In this document: piece by piece, positions 6,251-13,285 of the stretch | Position numbering within the stretch: the stretch's first letter is position 1 | Layout of the letters: every line of letters begins with the position of its first letter | Assembly: GCA_049454855.1 (NCBI GenBank) | Contig: JBMUAQ010000011.1 | Span: 1 to 28,995 of the forward strand | Direction: 5' to 3' | Length of the DNA: 28,995 nucleotides | Origin: UBA2093 sp049454855 | GTDB lineage: Bacteria; Actinomycetota; Acidimicrobiia; Acidimicrobiales; Ilumatobacteraceae | Notes under the pieces: generated by a model | The model's database searches: none | Told to the model about the DNA's origin: nothing | What the model saw: only the letters and a program-made list of their open reading frames with translations | Translations under genes and position numbers: made by a program

Positions 6251-6946
6251 ATGACCGAGATACCCGAACACCTCCTCAAGCGGGCGCAGGCCGCCCGCGA
6301 GAAGTCGGCAGGTTCCGCCTCGTCGGGCTCCGACGGCGGCGACCGCATCCCCGACCAGCTCCTCGACCGTACGAAGTCGGCCGAGGCCGGTGCCGCGGCG
6401 GTCGTGGCTGCAGCCCCGGCCGGTGGCGTGCCCGTTGGCGCGGGCCCCGGTGGCCACACGCAGCGACTCCTCACTGTCGTGAAGTCGGGCTCCATCCAGG
6501 AGGCAAAGGCTGCACCCGTCGACAAGGTTCACACCTGGCCGCACCTCCTCGCGGTCGAGTTCGTCGCATCGCTCGCGTGCCTGGCCTTCCTCTTCGTGTT
6601 CTCGTGGGTCGTGAACGCACCGCTGCTGCAGGCCGCGGACTTCAACAAGACGCCGAACCCGTCGAAGGCCCCCTGGTACTTCCTCGGTCTCCAGGAGCTC
6701 CTCACCATGTTCCACCCGATGATCGCGGGCGTGACACTGCCCGGTGTCGGGCTGCTCGGTCTGATGCTCGCGCCGTACCTCGACCGCAACGCCTCGAACA
6801 AGCCCGAGGACCGCAAGTTCATGACATCGATGATGACGATGTTCCTCATGTTCTGGGCGGTGCTCACCATCATCGGCTCGTTCTTCCGCGGCCCGGGATT
6901 CAACTTCATCTTCCCGTGGCGCGACGGAATCTTCTTCGAGCTCTAG
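6251..6946 (+). CDS. qcrC: Cytochrome b C-terminal half (subunit IV-like) with motif-bearing N-terminal tail
   Basis: A 231-residue protein that completes the split cytochrome b. Residues 1-93 are a hydrophilic extension with TEIPEHLLKR (2-11), a degenerate second copy RIPDQLLDR (32-40) and an Ala/Gly-rich stretch. Residues 94-231 hold three membrane spans: about 99-121, 155-177 and 192-212. The Qo-site motif that reads PEWY in most enzymes reads APWY here (140-143, within KAPWYFLG), so the catalytic glutamate position is proline. The first motif nearly repeats the N-terminus of the divergent cytochrome c. The gene lies 16 bases after the b6-like gene and 40 before the Rieske gene. The symbol follows the Bacillus split nomenclature, in which qcrC additionally carries a heme domain that is absent here, so petD may be the better name. 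Confidence 0.9.
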   Translation: MTEIPEHLLKRAQAAREKSAGSASSGSDGGDRIPDQLLDRTKSAEAGAAAVVAAAPAGGVPVGAGPGGHTQRLLTVVKSGSIQEAKAAPVDKVHTWPHLLAVEFVASLACLAFLFVFSWVVNAPLLQAADFNKTPNPSKAPWYFLGLQELLTMFHPMIAGVTLPGVGLLGLMLAPYLDRNASNKPEDRKFMTSMMTMFLMFWAVLTIIGSFFRGPGFNFIFPWRDGIFFEL

Positions 6947-6986
6947 GAAACCCCAGGACAGGAACAATCAAGGAAACGACACGAAC

Positions 6987-7835
6987 ATGAGTACCGGAGC
7001 AATCATCGCGATAGTTGCCGTTCTGGCGGTCGTGCTCGGCGCCGTGGTTGTGGTGACCACCGCCAGGCAGACCGACGTCCGCGGCGCCGGCGCACTGTCG
7101 CGCGAGACGCGCAAGCGCGACCGAAAGGCCGACATCCCGGCGCCCGCCGCAACCGGCCGCGAGGTCGAGGCAGCGGTGAGGTCCACGGCCGTCGCCGTTG
7201 CGCCGCCCGCTGAGGTGGCCCCGTTCGTCGCCCCGGATCCCGAGGCAGTCGGCGTCTCGCGCCGCATGTTCTTCAACCGCACCGCAGTCGCGATGATGAG
7301 CGCGAGCCTCGGTGCATTCGGTGCGTCGGTCATTGCGTTCCTCTGGAAGGGTGCCGAGGGTGGTTTCGGATCGAAGATCAACGCCGGCCGCGTCAGCGAC
7401 GTGATCTCGAACATCCGCTCCAACGGTGGGTTCCTGTATCTCGCCGAGGCGCGTGCGTGGGTCACCGAGTACCCGGAGAGCGCGATGGCCAAGGCGAAGG
7501 CCGTGTACGGGAGCCAGGCCCCGGTCATCGCCGGCATGGAGGCCGGTGTCATCGCGCTGTACCAGAAGTGCCCGCACCTCGGTTGCCGCGTTCCCGAGTG
7601 CAAGAGCTCGCAGTGGTTCGAGTGCCAGTGCCATGGCTCCCAGTACAACCGGGTGGGCGAGAAGAAGGCCGGACCGGCGCCGCGCGGCATGGACCGTTTC
7701 GGCGTGTCGGTGAACAACGGTGTGCTCACGATCGACACCGGCTCGGTGTTCGCGGGGCCGCCCGTCGGTGTGAACACCACCGGCCAGGAGGCCGAGGGCC
7801 CGCACTGCATCGGTGCCACCGGGGGAGGTCACTGA
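6987..7835 (+). CDS. qcrA: Rieske [2Fe-2S] protein of the cytochrome bc complex
   Basis: A 282-residue Rieske subunit. An N-terminal span (about 4-25) is followed by a charged, Ala/Pro-rich stretch (26-88), a twin-arginine-like sequence SRRMFF (91-96), a second span (about 98-120) and the Rieske fold. Cluster motifs are CPHLGC (195-200) and CQCHGS (213-218): C195, H197, C213 and H216 would ligate the cluster and C200 and C215 would form the disulfide. GPAPRG (229-234) is the conserved proline loop. It takes the first electron from quinol and passes it to the cytochrome c subunit. The extra N-terminal span is longer than in simple b6f or Bacillus Rieske proteins and shorter than the three-span actinobacterial QcrA. 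The ATG follows an AAGGAAA stretch; the next gene starts three bases after the stop. Confidence 0.94.
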   Translation: MSTGAIIAIVAVLAVVLGAVVVVTTARQTDVRGAGALSRETRKRDRKADIPAPAATGREVEAAVRSTAVAVAPPAEVAPFVAPDPEAVGVSRRMFFNRTAVAMMSASLGAFGASVIAFLWKGAEGGFGSKINAGRVSDVISNIRSNGGFLYLAEARAWVTEYPESAMAKAKAVYGSQAPVIAGMEAGVIALYQKCPHLGCRVPECKSSQWFECQCHGSQYNRVGEKKAGPAPRGMDRFGVSVNNGVLTIDTGSVFAGPPVGVNTTGQEAEGPHCIGATGGGH

Positions 7836-7838
7836 CCC

Positions 7839-8903
7839 ATGGTTGCCTCCACGAGTGAATCCATCGCCTGGATCGTCCTGCTCACGTCCGTCGCGGGATG
7901 GGCGGTGTACGGCATCTCGAACGTGCGCAACGGCCGCAAGGATGCCGGCTCCGAGCAGTTCCTTGCCGCCAACCGCAAGCCGTACTACGACGACGAGGTG
8001 CTCGAGGGTCGCAGGCTCGAGCGCGTGCAGCTGCTCGGCCTCGCGTTCCTCGCGGTGCTCACTGTTGCTCTTCCTCTCTACTGGATCATGGAGCCGAGCC
8101 GCCAGGAGGAGGCCTCGTTCGGCTTCGAGAAGCGCTTTGTCTCGTGGGGCTCGCGTCTGTTCGCACCGACGGCCGAGGGCGGTTTCAACTGCGCTGGTTG
8201 CCACGGTGGCATGAAGGCAACGGGCGGTGTCGCGCCGTATGCGGTCACCGACCCGAAGACCGGCGAGGTTCAGGCGGTGTCCTGGAAGGCGCCGTCACTG
8301 AACACGGTCATGTACCGCTACAGCGCCGATGAGGTCAGGTTCATCCTGAACTACGGCCGTCCGTTCTCCCCGATGTCGGCATGGGGCACGATCGGCGGCG
8401 GTCCGCTCACCTCCCAGGCCATCGACACCCTCGTGAACTACCTCGAGTCCATCCAGGTGCCCCAGGACAACTGCACCGAGACCCGCGGGTCCTTCAACCC
8501 CACCTGCACGGGTGGGTCCCTGCCCGCGGAGAAGAACAAGGAGCTGGAGGCAGAGGCAAAGCGACTCGTCGACAACGGCACGTACTCCACCATGGGTGAG
8601 GCGTACTTCAACCTCGACATCGGTGGCGGTGCCTACGGGTGCGCTCGTTGCCACACCAAGGGCTGGTCGTACGGCGATCCGCAGGTCACCGGCGGTGGAG
8701 CACTCGGACCGAACCTCACCGGCGGTTCGTCGGTGCGTCAGTTCCCGAGCGCCGAGGACATGGTGGTCTTCCTGAAGGCCGGCTCCGAACTCGGCAAGCG
8801 CTACGGCGAGCAGGGCCAGGGAAGCGGCCGCATGCCCGGCTTCGGCCAGGTGTACACCGATGAGCAGATCAGAGAGATCGTCAACTACGTGAGGAGCCTC
8901 TGA
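7839..8903 (+). CDS. Diheme cytochrome c subunit of the bc complex
   Basis: A 354-residue protein with two N-terminal membrane spans (about 8-26 and 63-84) and two exported cytochrome c domains. Heme sites are CAGCH (118-122) and CARCH (268-272); likely distal methionines are M179 (FSPMSAWG) and M332 (GRMPGFG). C212 and C223 lie between the domains and could pair. Two c-type hemes in tandem are what actinobacterial QcrC provides for direct transfer from the Rieske centre to the oxidase, but here the spans are N-terminal and paired, unlike the single C-terminal anchor of mycobacterial QcrC, so I leave the symbol blank. Its stop shares one base with the next start (TGATG). Confidence 0.92.
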   Translation: MVASTSESIAWIVLLTSVAGWAVYGISNVRNGRKDAGSEQFLAANRKPYYDDEVLEGRRLERVQLLGLAFLAVLTVALPLYWIMEPSRQEEASFGFEKRFVSWGSRLFAPTAEGGFNCAGCHGGMKATGGVAPYAVTDPKTGEVQAVSWKAPSLNTVMYRYSADEVRFILNYGRPFSPMSAWGTIGGGPLTSQAIDTLVNYLESIQVPQDNCTETRGSFNPTCTGGSLPAEKNKELEAEAKRLVDNGTYSTMGEAYFNLDIGGGAYGCARCHTKGWSYGDPQVTGGGALGPNLTGGSSVRQFPSAEDMVVFLKAGSELGKRYGEQGQGSGRMPGFGQVYTDEQIREIVNYVRSL

Positions 8904-9709
8904 TGCTGTCGGCACTCCTGTCCGTCGGCTGGCAGCCGGAGATCCGCGGCTACCTGGTCGTCCTCATCATGGTGGTGACGCTGATCGGCGGCACCTACCT
9001 CATCCTCGGCACGAACCTCGGTGCGCGTCTCGGCTTCCTCGTGGCGATGTGTGCGCTCTCGGGCTGGATGCTCTCGATGGCAATCATCTGGGCCATCTAC
9101 GGAATCGGCCTCCAGGGCCCGTTCCCCTCGTGGAAACCCGCTGAGCCCGTGGCCATCGTCCGTGACGGCGCCAACCTCCACATCGCCGAGGTGCTGGAGT
9201 CAGCACCTGCGGTGGAGGGCAAGTCCGCACCCGAGACGGCGAGCATCGTGAGTGAGCAGCTGGTCGCGGAGGGGTGGACGAGACTGTCCGACTCCGACCC
9301 CAGCCGCGGCCAGGCCGTCGCGTCGGCTGACGCGATCATCACGGTGGAAGCCGAGGAGTTCAAGGTCGGCGAGTACACGCCGGTTGCGGTGTACGACCGT
9401 GGCGGCCACAGGTGGCCGAAGTTCAACGACTCCCTCGACTTCATCGCGTTCAAGCACGATCCGCGTTACGCGATCGTGGAGGTGGCCGCACTCAAGCCGC
9501 AGCGTTCCGAGCCGGGTCGTGCACCCGCGCGGGCCGAGATCGACGAGTCGCAGCCGCACCGGTACGTGGTGATGATCCGTGACCTCGGCGCACGCCGTCG
9601 CCCCGCGTTCCTCATCGGACTCGGTTCGGGCATCATCTTCTTCCTCCTGGCGTGGATGCTCCACCGCCGCGAGGCATACGTGCGCCAGAACCTCGCGCTG
9701 AAGGCGTAG
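8903..9709 (+). CDS. Three-span membrane protein between bc and nuo genes, function unknown
   Basis: A 268-residue protein I do not recognise. Two adjacent N-terminal spans (about 15-36 and 41-67) and one C-terminal span (about 236-252, followed by basic HRRE) enclose a soluble domain of about 160 residues rich in acidic residues and valine. No metal, heme or nucleotide motif is visible. It starts inside the stop codon of the diheme cytochrome gene and ends seven bases before nuoA, so it is almost certainly made with both complexes. Its position suggests an accessory or assembly factor of complex III, complex I or a combination of both; nothing in the sequence settles this. Confidence 0.8.
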   Translation: MLSALLSVGWQPEIRGYLVVLIMVVTLIGGTYLILGTNLGARLGFLVAMCALSGWMLSMAIIWAIYGIGLQGPFPSWKPAEPVAIVRDGANLHIAEVLESAPAVEGKSAPETASIVSEQLVAEGWTRLSDSDPSRGQAVASADAIITVEAEEFKVGEYTPVAVYDRGGHRWPKFNDSLDFIAFKHDPRYAIVEVAALKPQRSEPGRAPARAEIDESQPHRYVVMIRDLGARRRPAFLIGLGSGIIFFLLAWMLHRREAYVRQNLALKA

Positions 9710-9716
9710 TCGGTAC

Positions 9717-10187
9717 GTGGGCCAGTACCTCCCCATCGTCGCCCTGGCCGTACTGGCGGTGCTCTTCGGGGCACTCAGTTTCCTGGCATCCGGGCTGCTC
9801 GCTCCTTACAGGCCGAACAGTGCGAAGGAGGCACCGTACGAGTGCGGGATCGTGCCGAGCCGTGACAATCCCGAGCGCTTCCCGGTGAGCTTCTACGTGA
9901 TCGCGATGCTGTTCATCATGTTCGACATCGAGATCATCTTCATCTACCCGTATGCAGTCGCAAGCGGGGACCTCGGCACGTTCGGGTTGCTCGAGATGGC
10001 CGCATTCAGCGCGGTGTTCTTCGTGGCGTTCGTGTACGTCGTTGCGCGCGGGGCTCTCGAGTGGGGCCCGCTGCGCCGCGGTCTGCAGGACGACCGCCCC
10101 GTCGCCGACGACGATCTCGTGCGTGCCACGCGAACGGCGGGTGGCGTGAAGGTTGTCGGCCTCGAGGGACGCGGGGAGGCCGCCTGA
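9717..10187 (+). CDS. nuoA: NADH-quinone oxidoreductase subunit A
   Basis: A 156-residue three-span membrane subunit at the junction of the two arms of complex I. The conserved loop contains PYECGIVP, with the cysteine that marks active/deactive state in other systems, and the second span has MFDIEIIFIYP with the conserved acidic pair. The C-terminal tail beyond the third span (from about residue 115) is longer than usual and charged. GTG 9717 is chosen because it gives a complete first span and lies just after the preceding stop; a clear ribosome site is lacking, so translation may be coupled. The YECG form differs from the YESG form of the second copy at 28343. Confidence 0.93.
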   Translation: MGQYLPIVALAVLAVLFGALSFLASGLLAPYRPNSAKEAPYECGIVPSRDNPERFPVSFYVIAMLFIMFDIEIIFIYPYAVASGDLGTFGLLEMAAFSAVFFVAFVYVVARGALEWGPLRRGLQDDRPVADDDLVRATRTAGGVKVVGLEGRGEAA

Positions 10188-10771
10188 TGGGCACGGTGCA
10201 GAACGTGCTCGACGAGGGTCTCGCCGGGCTCGACCACAACTTCGTCACCGGCAAGCTCGAGGACCTCATCAAGTGGGCGCGGTCGCGCAGCAGCTGGGGC
10301 GCCTCGTTCGGTCTCGCCTGCTGTGCCATCGAGATGATGGGCACGGGTGCCGCGCACTACGACCTCGCCCGTTTCGGCATGGAGGTGTTCCGCGCGTCCC
10401 CCCGCCAGGCCGACATCATGATCGTTGCCGGTCGCGTGAGCCAGAAGATGGCCCCCGTGCTGCGCCAGGTGTACGACCAGATGATGGAGCCCAAGTGGGT
10501 CATCAGCATGGGTGTGTGCGCATCGAGCGGCGGCATGTTCAACAACTACGCGATCGTGCAGGGCGTCGACCAGATCGTGCCCGTCGACGTCTACGCGCCC
10601 GGCTGCCCGCCGACGCCGGAGACACTCATCCATGCCATCGAGACGCTCCACCAGTTGATCGAGGACGGCGAGATCATGCGCCGCCGCCGCGAGAACTCCG
10701 GTGGCGCCAACGTGGAGATCCTCGAGATACCCGTGGGTTCGACCACATCGGTCACGATCGGGACGAAGTGA
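10187..10771 (+). CDS. nuoB: NADH-quinone oxidoreductase subunit B
   Basis: A 194-residue peripheral subunit that holds cluster N2, the last iron-sulfur centre before quinone. The tandem cysteines C45-C46 (LACCAIEMM) and C111 and C140 (APGCPP) are the four ligands. The run SPRQADIMIVAG and the sequence GVCASSGGMFNNYAIVQG are close to actinobacterial NuoB. The reading frame extends upstream inside nuoA, but the ATG at 10187, overlapping the nuoA stop by one base (TGATG), fits the family length. Confidence 0.96.
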   Translation: MGTVQNVLDEGLAGLDHNFVTGKLEDLIKWARSRSSWGASFGLACCAIEMMGTGAAHYDLARFGMEVFRASPRQADIMIVAGRVSQKMAPVLRQVYDQMMEPKWVISMGVCASSGGMFNNYAIVQGVDQIVPVDVYAPGCPPTPETLIHAIETLHQLIEDGEIMRRRRENSGGANVEILEIPVGSTTSVTIGTK

Positions 10772-10773
10772 CC

Positions 10774-11274
10774 ATGACCGACACGGCCACGGAAGGGGCG
10801 AACGAGCCCGCGGTGCACGGGTGCCCCGTGGTCACCTCCTGCGGACAGCGCGTGGTGCTCGTGCCGCGCGAGCGCTGGTTCGAGGTGACCCGTGCGCTGG
10901 TTGCTGATGGTTTCGACATGCTGGTCGATCTCACGGGCGTCGACTACCTGCTCGTTCCCGGCCGCACCGTGGGTGCGGGTGTCACCCCCGAGCGGTTCGA
11001 GGTCGTGGTGAACCTGCTGTCGATCTCGCGTCGGGAGAGGCTGCGCCTGCGCACGCAGGTGCCGGAGTCGGACCCCACACTCGCGAGCCTCTTCGACGTG
11101 CACCCCGGCGCCGAGGCGCACGAGCGCGAGACGTTCGACATGTTCGGCATCGCGTTCGACGGCCACCCCGATCTCACCCGCATCCTGATGCCCGAGGACT
11201 GGCACGGCCATCCGTTGCGCAAGGACTACGACCCGGGCCGCATCCCGGTGCAGTTCAAGGGGGCGAACGCATGA
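10774..11274 (+). CDS. nuoC: NADH-quinone oxidoreductase subunit C
   Basis: A 166-residue peripheral subunit of the quinone module with no cofactor. ERETFDMFGIAFDGHPDLTR in the second half and the C-terminal HPLRKDY are the family hallmarks. The first 20 residues are variable. The ATG at 10774 follows the nuoB stop by two bases; an in-frame GTG at 10768 that overlaps nuoB is a possible alternative start. Its stop overlaps the nuoD start (ATGA). Confidence 0.94.
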   Translation: MTDTATEGANEPAVHGCPVVTSCGQRVVLVPRERWFEVTRALVADGFDMLVDLTGVDYLLVPGRTVGAGVTPERFEVVVNLLSISRRERLRLRTQVPESDPTLASLFDVHPGAEAHERETFDMFGIAFDGHPDLTRILMPEDWHGHPLRKDYDPGRIPVQFKGANA

Positions 11275-12671
11275 CGATTGCCGAGCACGACGCCACCGAC
11301 CTGTCCGAGGAGAGCGGTTCGACACCGGAGCCGGGCCCGCGCGAACGCACCGTGTCCGCCGCCACCGGGGAGGGCGGCCAGGAGCTCGCCCCGCGTGCGG
11401 GCATGGGCGCGAAGGAACTGCTGCGCGAGGTGGGCGCAGTGCTGCGCATGAGCGAGGCCGAGGCGGCGGCGCTGGCGGACGTCGAGGCCGACCCCGACGA
11501 GGACCAGACCATGATCATCAACATGGGTCCGCAGCACCCGTCGACCCACGGCGTCCTTCGGCTCATGCTGGAGCTGCAGGGCGAGACGGTCCTGCGCTGC
11601 AAGCCCGTGATCGGGTACCTGCACACCGGCATGGAGAAGACCGGTGAGCAGCTCACCTACATGCAGGGGGGCACCAACGTCACCCGCATGGACTACCTCT
11701 CGCCCCTGAACAACGAGCTCGTGTTCTCGATGGCAGTCGAGAAACTGCTCGGCATCGACGGCGACATCCCGGAGCGCGCCGTGTGGATGCGGATGCTGCT
11801 CAGCGAGATGAACCGCATGAGCAGCCATCTCCTGTTCCTCGCCACGAACGGCATGGACATCGGTGCGGTGTCGATGATGCTGTACGGCTGGCGCGAGCGC
11901 GAGGAGGTGCTGCGCTTCTTCCAGAAGGTCACCGGACTGAGGATGAACCACAACTTCATCCGCCCCGGTGGGCTCGCCGCCGACCTCCCCGCAGGGTGGC
12001 GTGATGACGTGCTCGACATCCTCGAGATGCTCCCGTCGCGGCTCGAGGAGTACGAGATCCTGATGAACGGCCAGCCGATCTGGCGCGAGCGTCTGCAGGG
12101 CGTCGGCACGATCACCGCGCGCGAGGCCGTGGCCCTCGGCGCGACCGGCCCCATCCTGCGTTCCACCGGCGTTGCCTGGGACCTCCGTCGCCACATGCCG
12201 TACCTGCGGTACGACCACGTCGAGTTCGACGTTGTGGTGGGGGAGCACGGCGACGCCTACGACCGGTACGCCATCCGCCTCAACGAGATCCGTGAGTCGA
12301 TGCACATCGTGCGCCAGATCCTGGATCGGATGCCGTCCGGTGACTACCGCGTGCAGAACAAGAAGGTCACGCCGCCGCCGCGCGCCCGCATCGACGAGTC
12401 GATGGAAGCCCTCATCCACCACTTCAAGATCTTCACCGAGGGCTTCAAGGTCCCCGAGGGCGAGGTGTACGTGGCCATCGAGAGCCCGCGCGGCGAGATC
12501 GGCTGCTACATCGTGAGCGACGGTTCGGCAAACCCGTACCGCATCCACATGCGCGCACCCTCCTTCGTCAACATCCAGGCAATGCCCCACATGATGCGCG
12601 GCGGACTCGTGGCCGATGCCGTCGCGGTGATTTCCTCGGTGGATCCCGTTCTCGGGGAGGTGGACCGCTGA
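11271..12671 (+). CDS. nuoD: NADH-quinone oxidoreductase subunit D, with N-terminal extension
   Basis: A 466-residue subunit (about 400-440 is usual) that forms the quinone pocket with NuoB. The conserved core starts near residue 80 (TMIINMGPQHPSTHG). H93 and Y142 (DYLSPLNNE) are 49 residues apart, the same distance as the quinone-head-binding H38 and Y87 of Thermus Nqo4. Residues 1-79 are an additional tail rich in Glu and Ala with a helical stretch at about 46-72. The start at 11271 overlaps the nuoC stop; an internal ATG at 11403 would shorten the tail but breaks the coupling seen throughout the operon. Confidence 0.95.
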   Translation: MTIAEHDATDLSEESGSTPEPGPRERTVSAATGEGGQELAPRAGMGAKELLREVGAVLRMSEAEAAALADVEADPDEDQTMIINMGPQHPSTHGVLRLMLELQGETVLRCKPVIGYLHTGMEKTGEQLTYMQGGTNVTRMDYLSPLNNELVFSMAVEKLLGIDGDIPERAVWMRMLLSEMNRMSSHLLFLATNGMDIGAVSMMLYGWREREEVLRFFQKVTGLRMNHNFIRPGGLAADLPAGWRDDVLDILEMLPSRLEEYEILMNGQPIWRERLQGVGTITAREAVALGATGPILRSTGVAWDLRRHMPYLRYDHVEFDVVVGEHGDAYDRYAIRLNEIRESMHIVRQILDRMPSGDYRVQNKKVTPPPRARIDESMEALIHHFKIFTEGFKVPEGEVYVAIESPRGEIGCYIVSDGSANPYRIHMRAPSFVNIQAMPHMMRGGLVADAVAVISSVDPVLGEVDR

Positions 12672-13285
12672 TGGCACGTCTGTCGGATGAGAACGTACGG
12701 CTGGCCCGCGAGATCATCGCCCGGTACCCGAAGCCGCGCTCGGCCATGATCCCGCTGCTCCACCTCGCCCAGGAGCAGGACGGCTGGGTCACCGAGGATG
12801 CGATGGCCCACATCGGCGAGCTCGTGGGTGCAACGCCGGCGGAGGTCTACGGCACCGCGTCGTTCTACGAGATGTTCAAGTTCCATCCCGTCGGGAAGTA
12901 CGTGATCAACATCTGCGGGACGATGTCGTGCGCACTGATGGGTGCGGACGAGCTCCTGCACCATGCAGAGCGCACACTCGGTGTCCGCACCGGCGGCACC
13001 ACCGACGACGGCATGTTCACTCTCGAGCGTGCCGAGTGCCAGGCGGCCTGCACCGAGGCGCCCTGCCTCCAGACGAACTACCGCTACAGCTTCCGGGTCA
13101 CGCCGGAGTCGTTCGACCGACTCGTCGATGACCTCCGCGCCGGGCGGCTCGCCGACGAGGTCCCCGCACACGGAACCGTGGCGCGGGTGCGCCAGCACAT
13201 CCCGGCCGAGCGGCTCGCCGGGGTGCGTCCGCCCGACGAGGTCGGCGAGGCACCCGATTGGTTCGACGGGAAGGCGGCACTGTGA
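12671..13285 (+). CDS. nuoE: NADH-quinone oxidoreductase subunit E
   Basis: A 204-residue thioredoxin-like subunit of the NADH-oxidising module, holding the [2Fe-2S] cluster N1a. Ligands are C82 and C87 (CGTMSC) and C123 and C127 (CQAAC), one residue off the numbering of Thermus Nqo2. The C-terminal 45 residues beyond the fold are hydrophilic. The start shares one base with the nuoD stop. Confidence 0.95.
   Translation: MARLSDENVRLAREIIARYPKPRSAMIPLLHLAQEQDGWVTEDAMAHIGELVGATPAEVYGTASFYEMFKFHPVGKYVINICGTMSCALMGADELLHHAERTLGVRTGGTTDDGMFTLERAECQAACTEAPCLQTNYRYSFRVTPESFDRLVDDLRAGRLADEVPAHGTVARVRQHIPAERLAGVRPPDEVGEAPDWFDGKAAL

Noticed and set aside
11226..12677. Minus-strand open frame of 483 codons opposite nuoD.
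   Set aside because: Antisense shadow; the plus strand has an unmistakable NuoD with catalytic residues.
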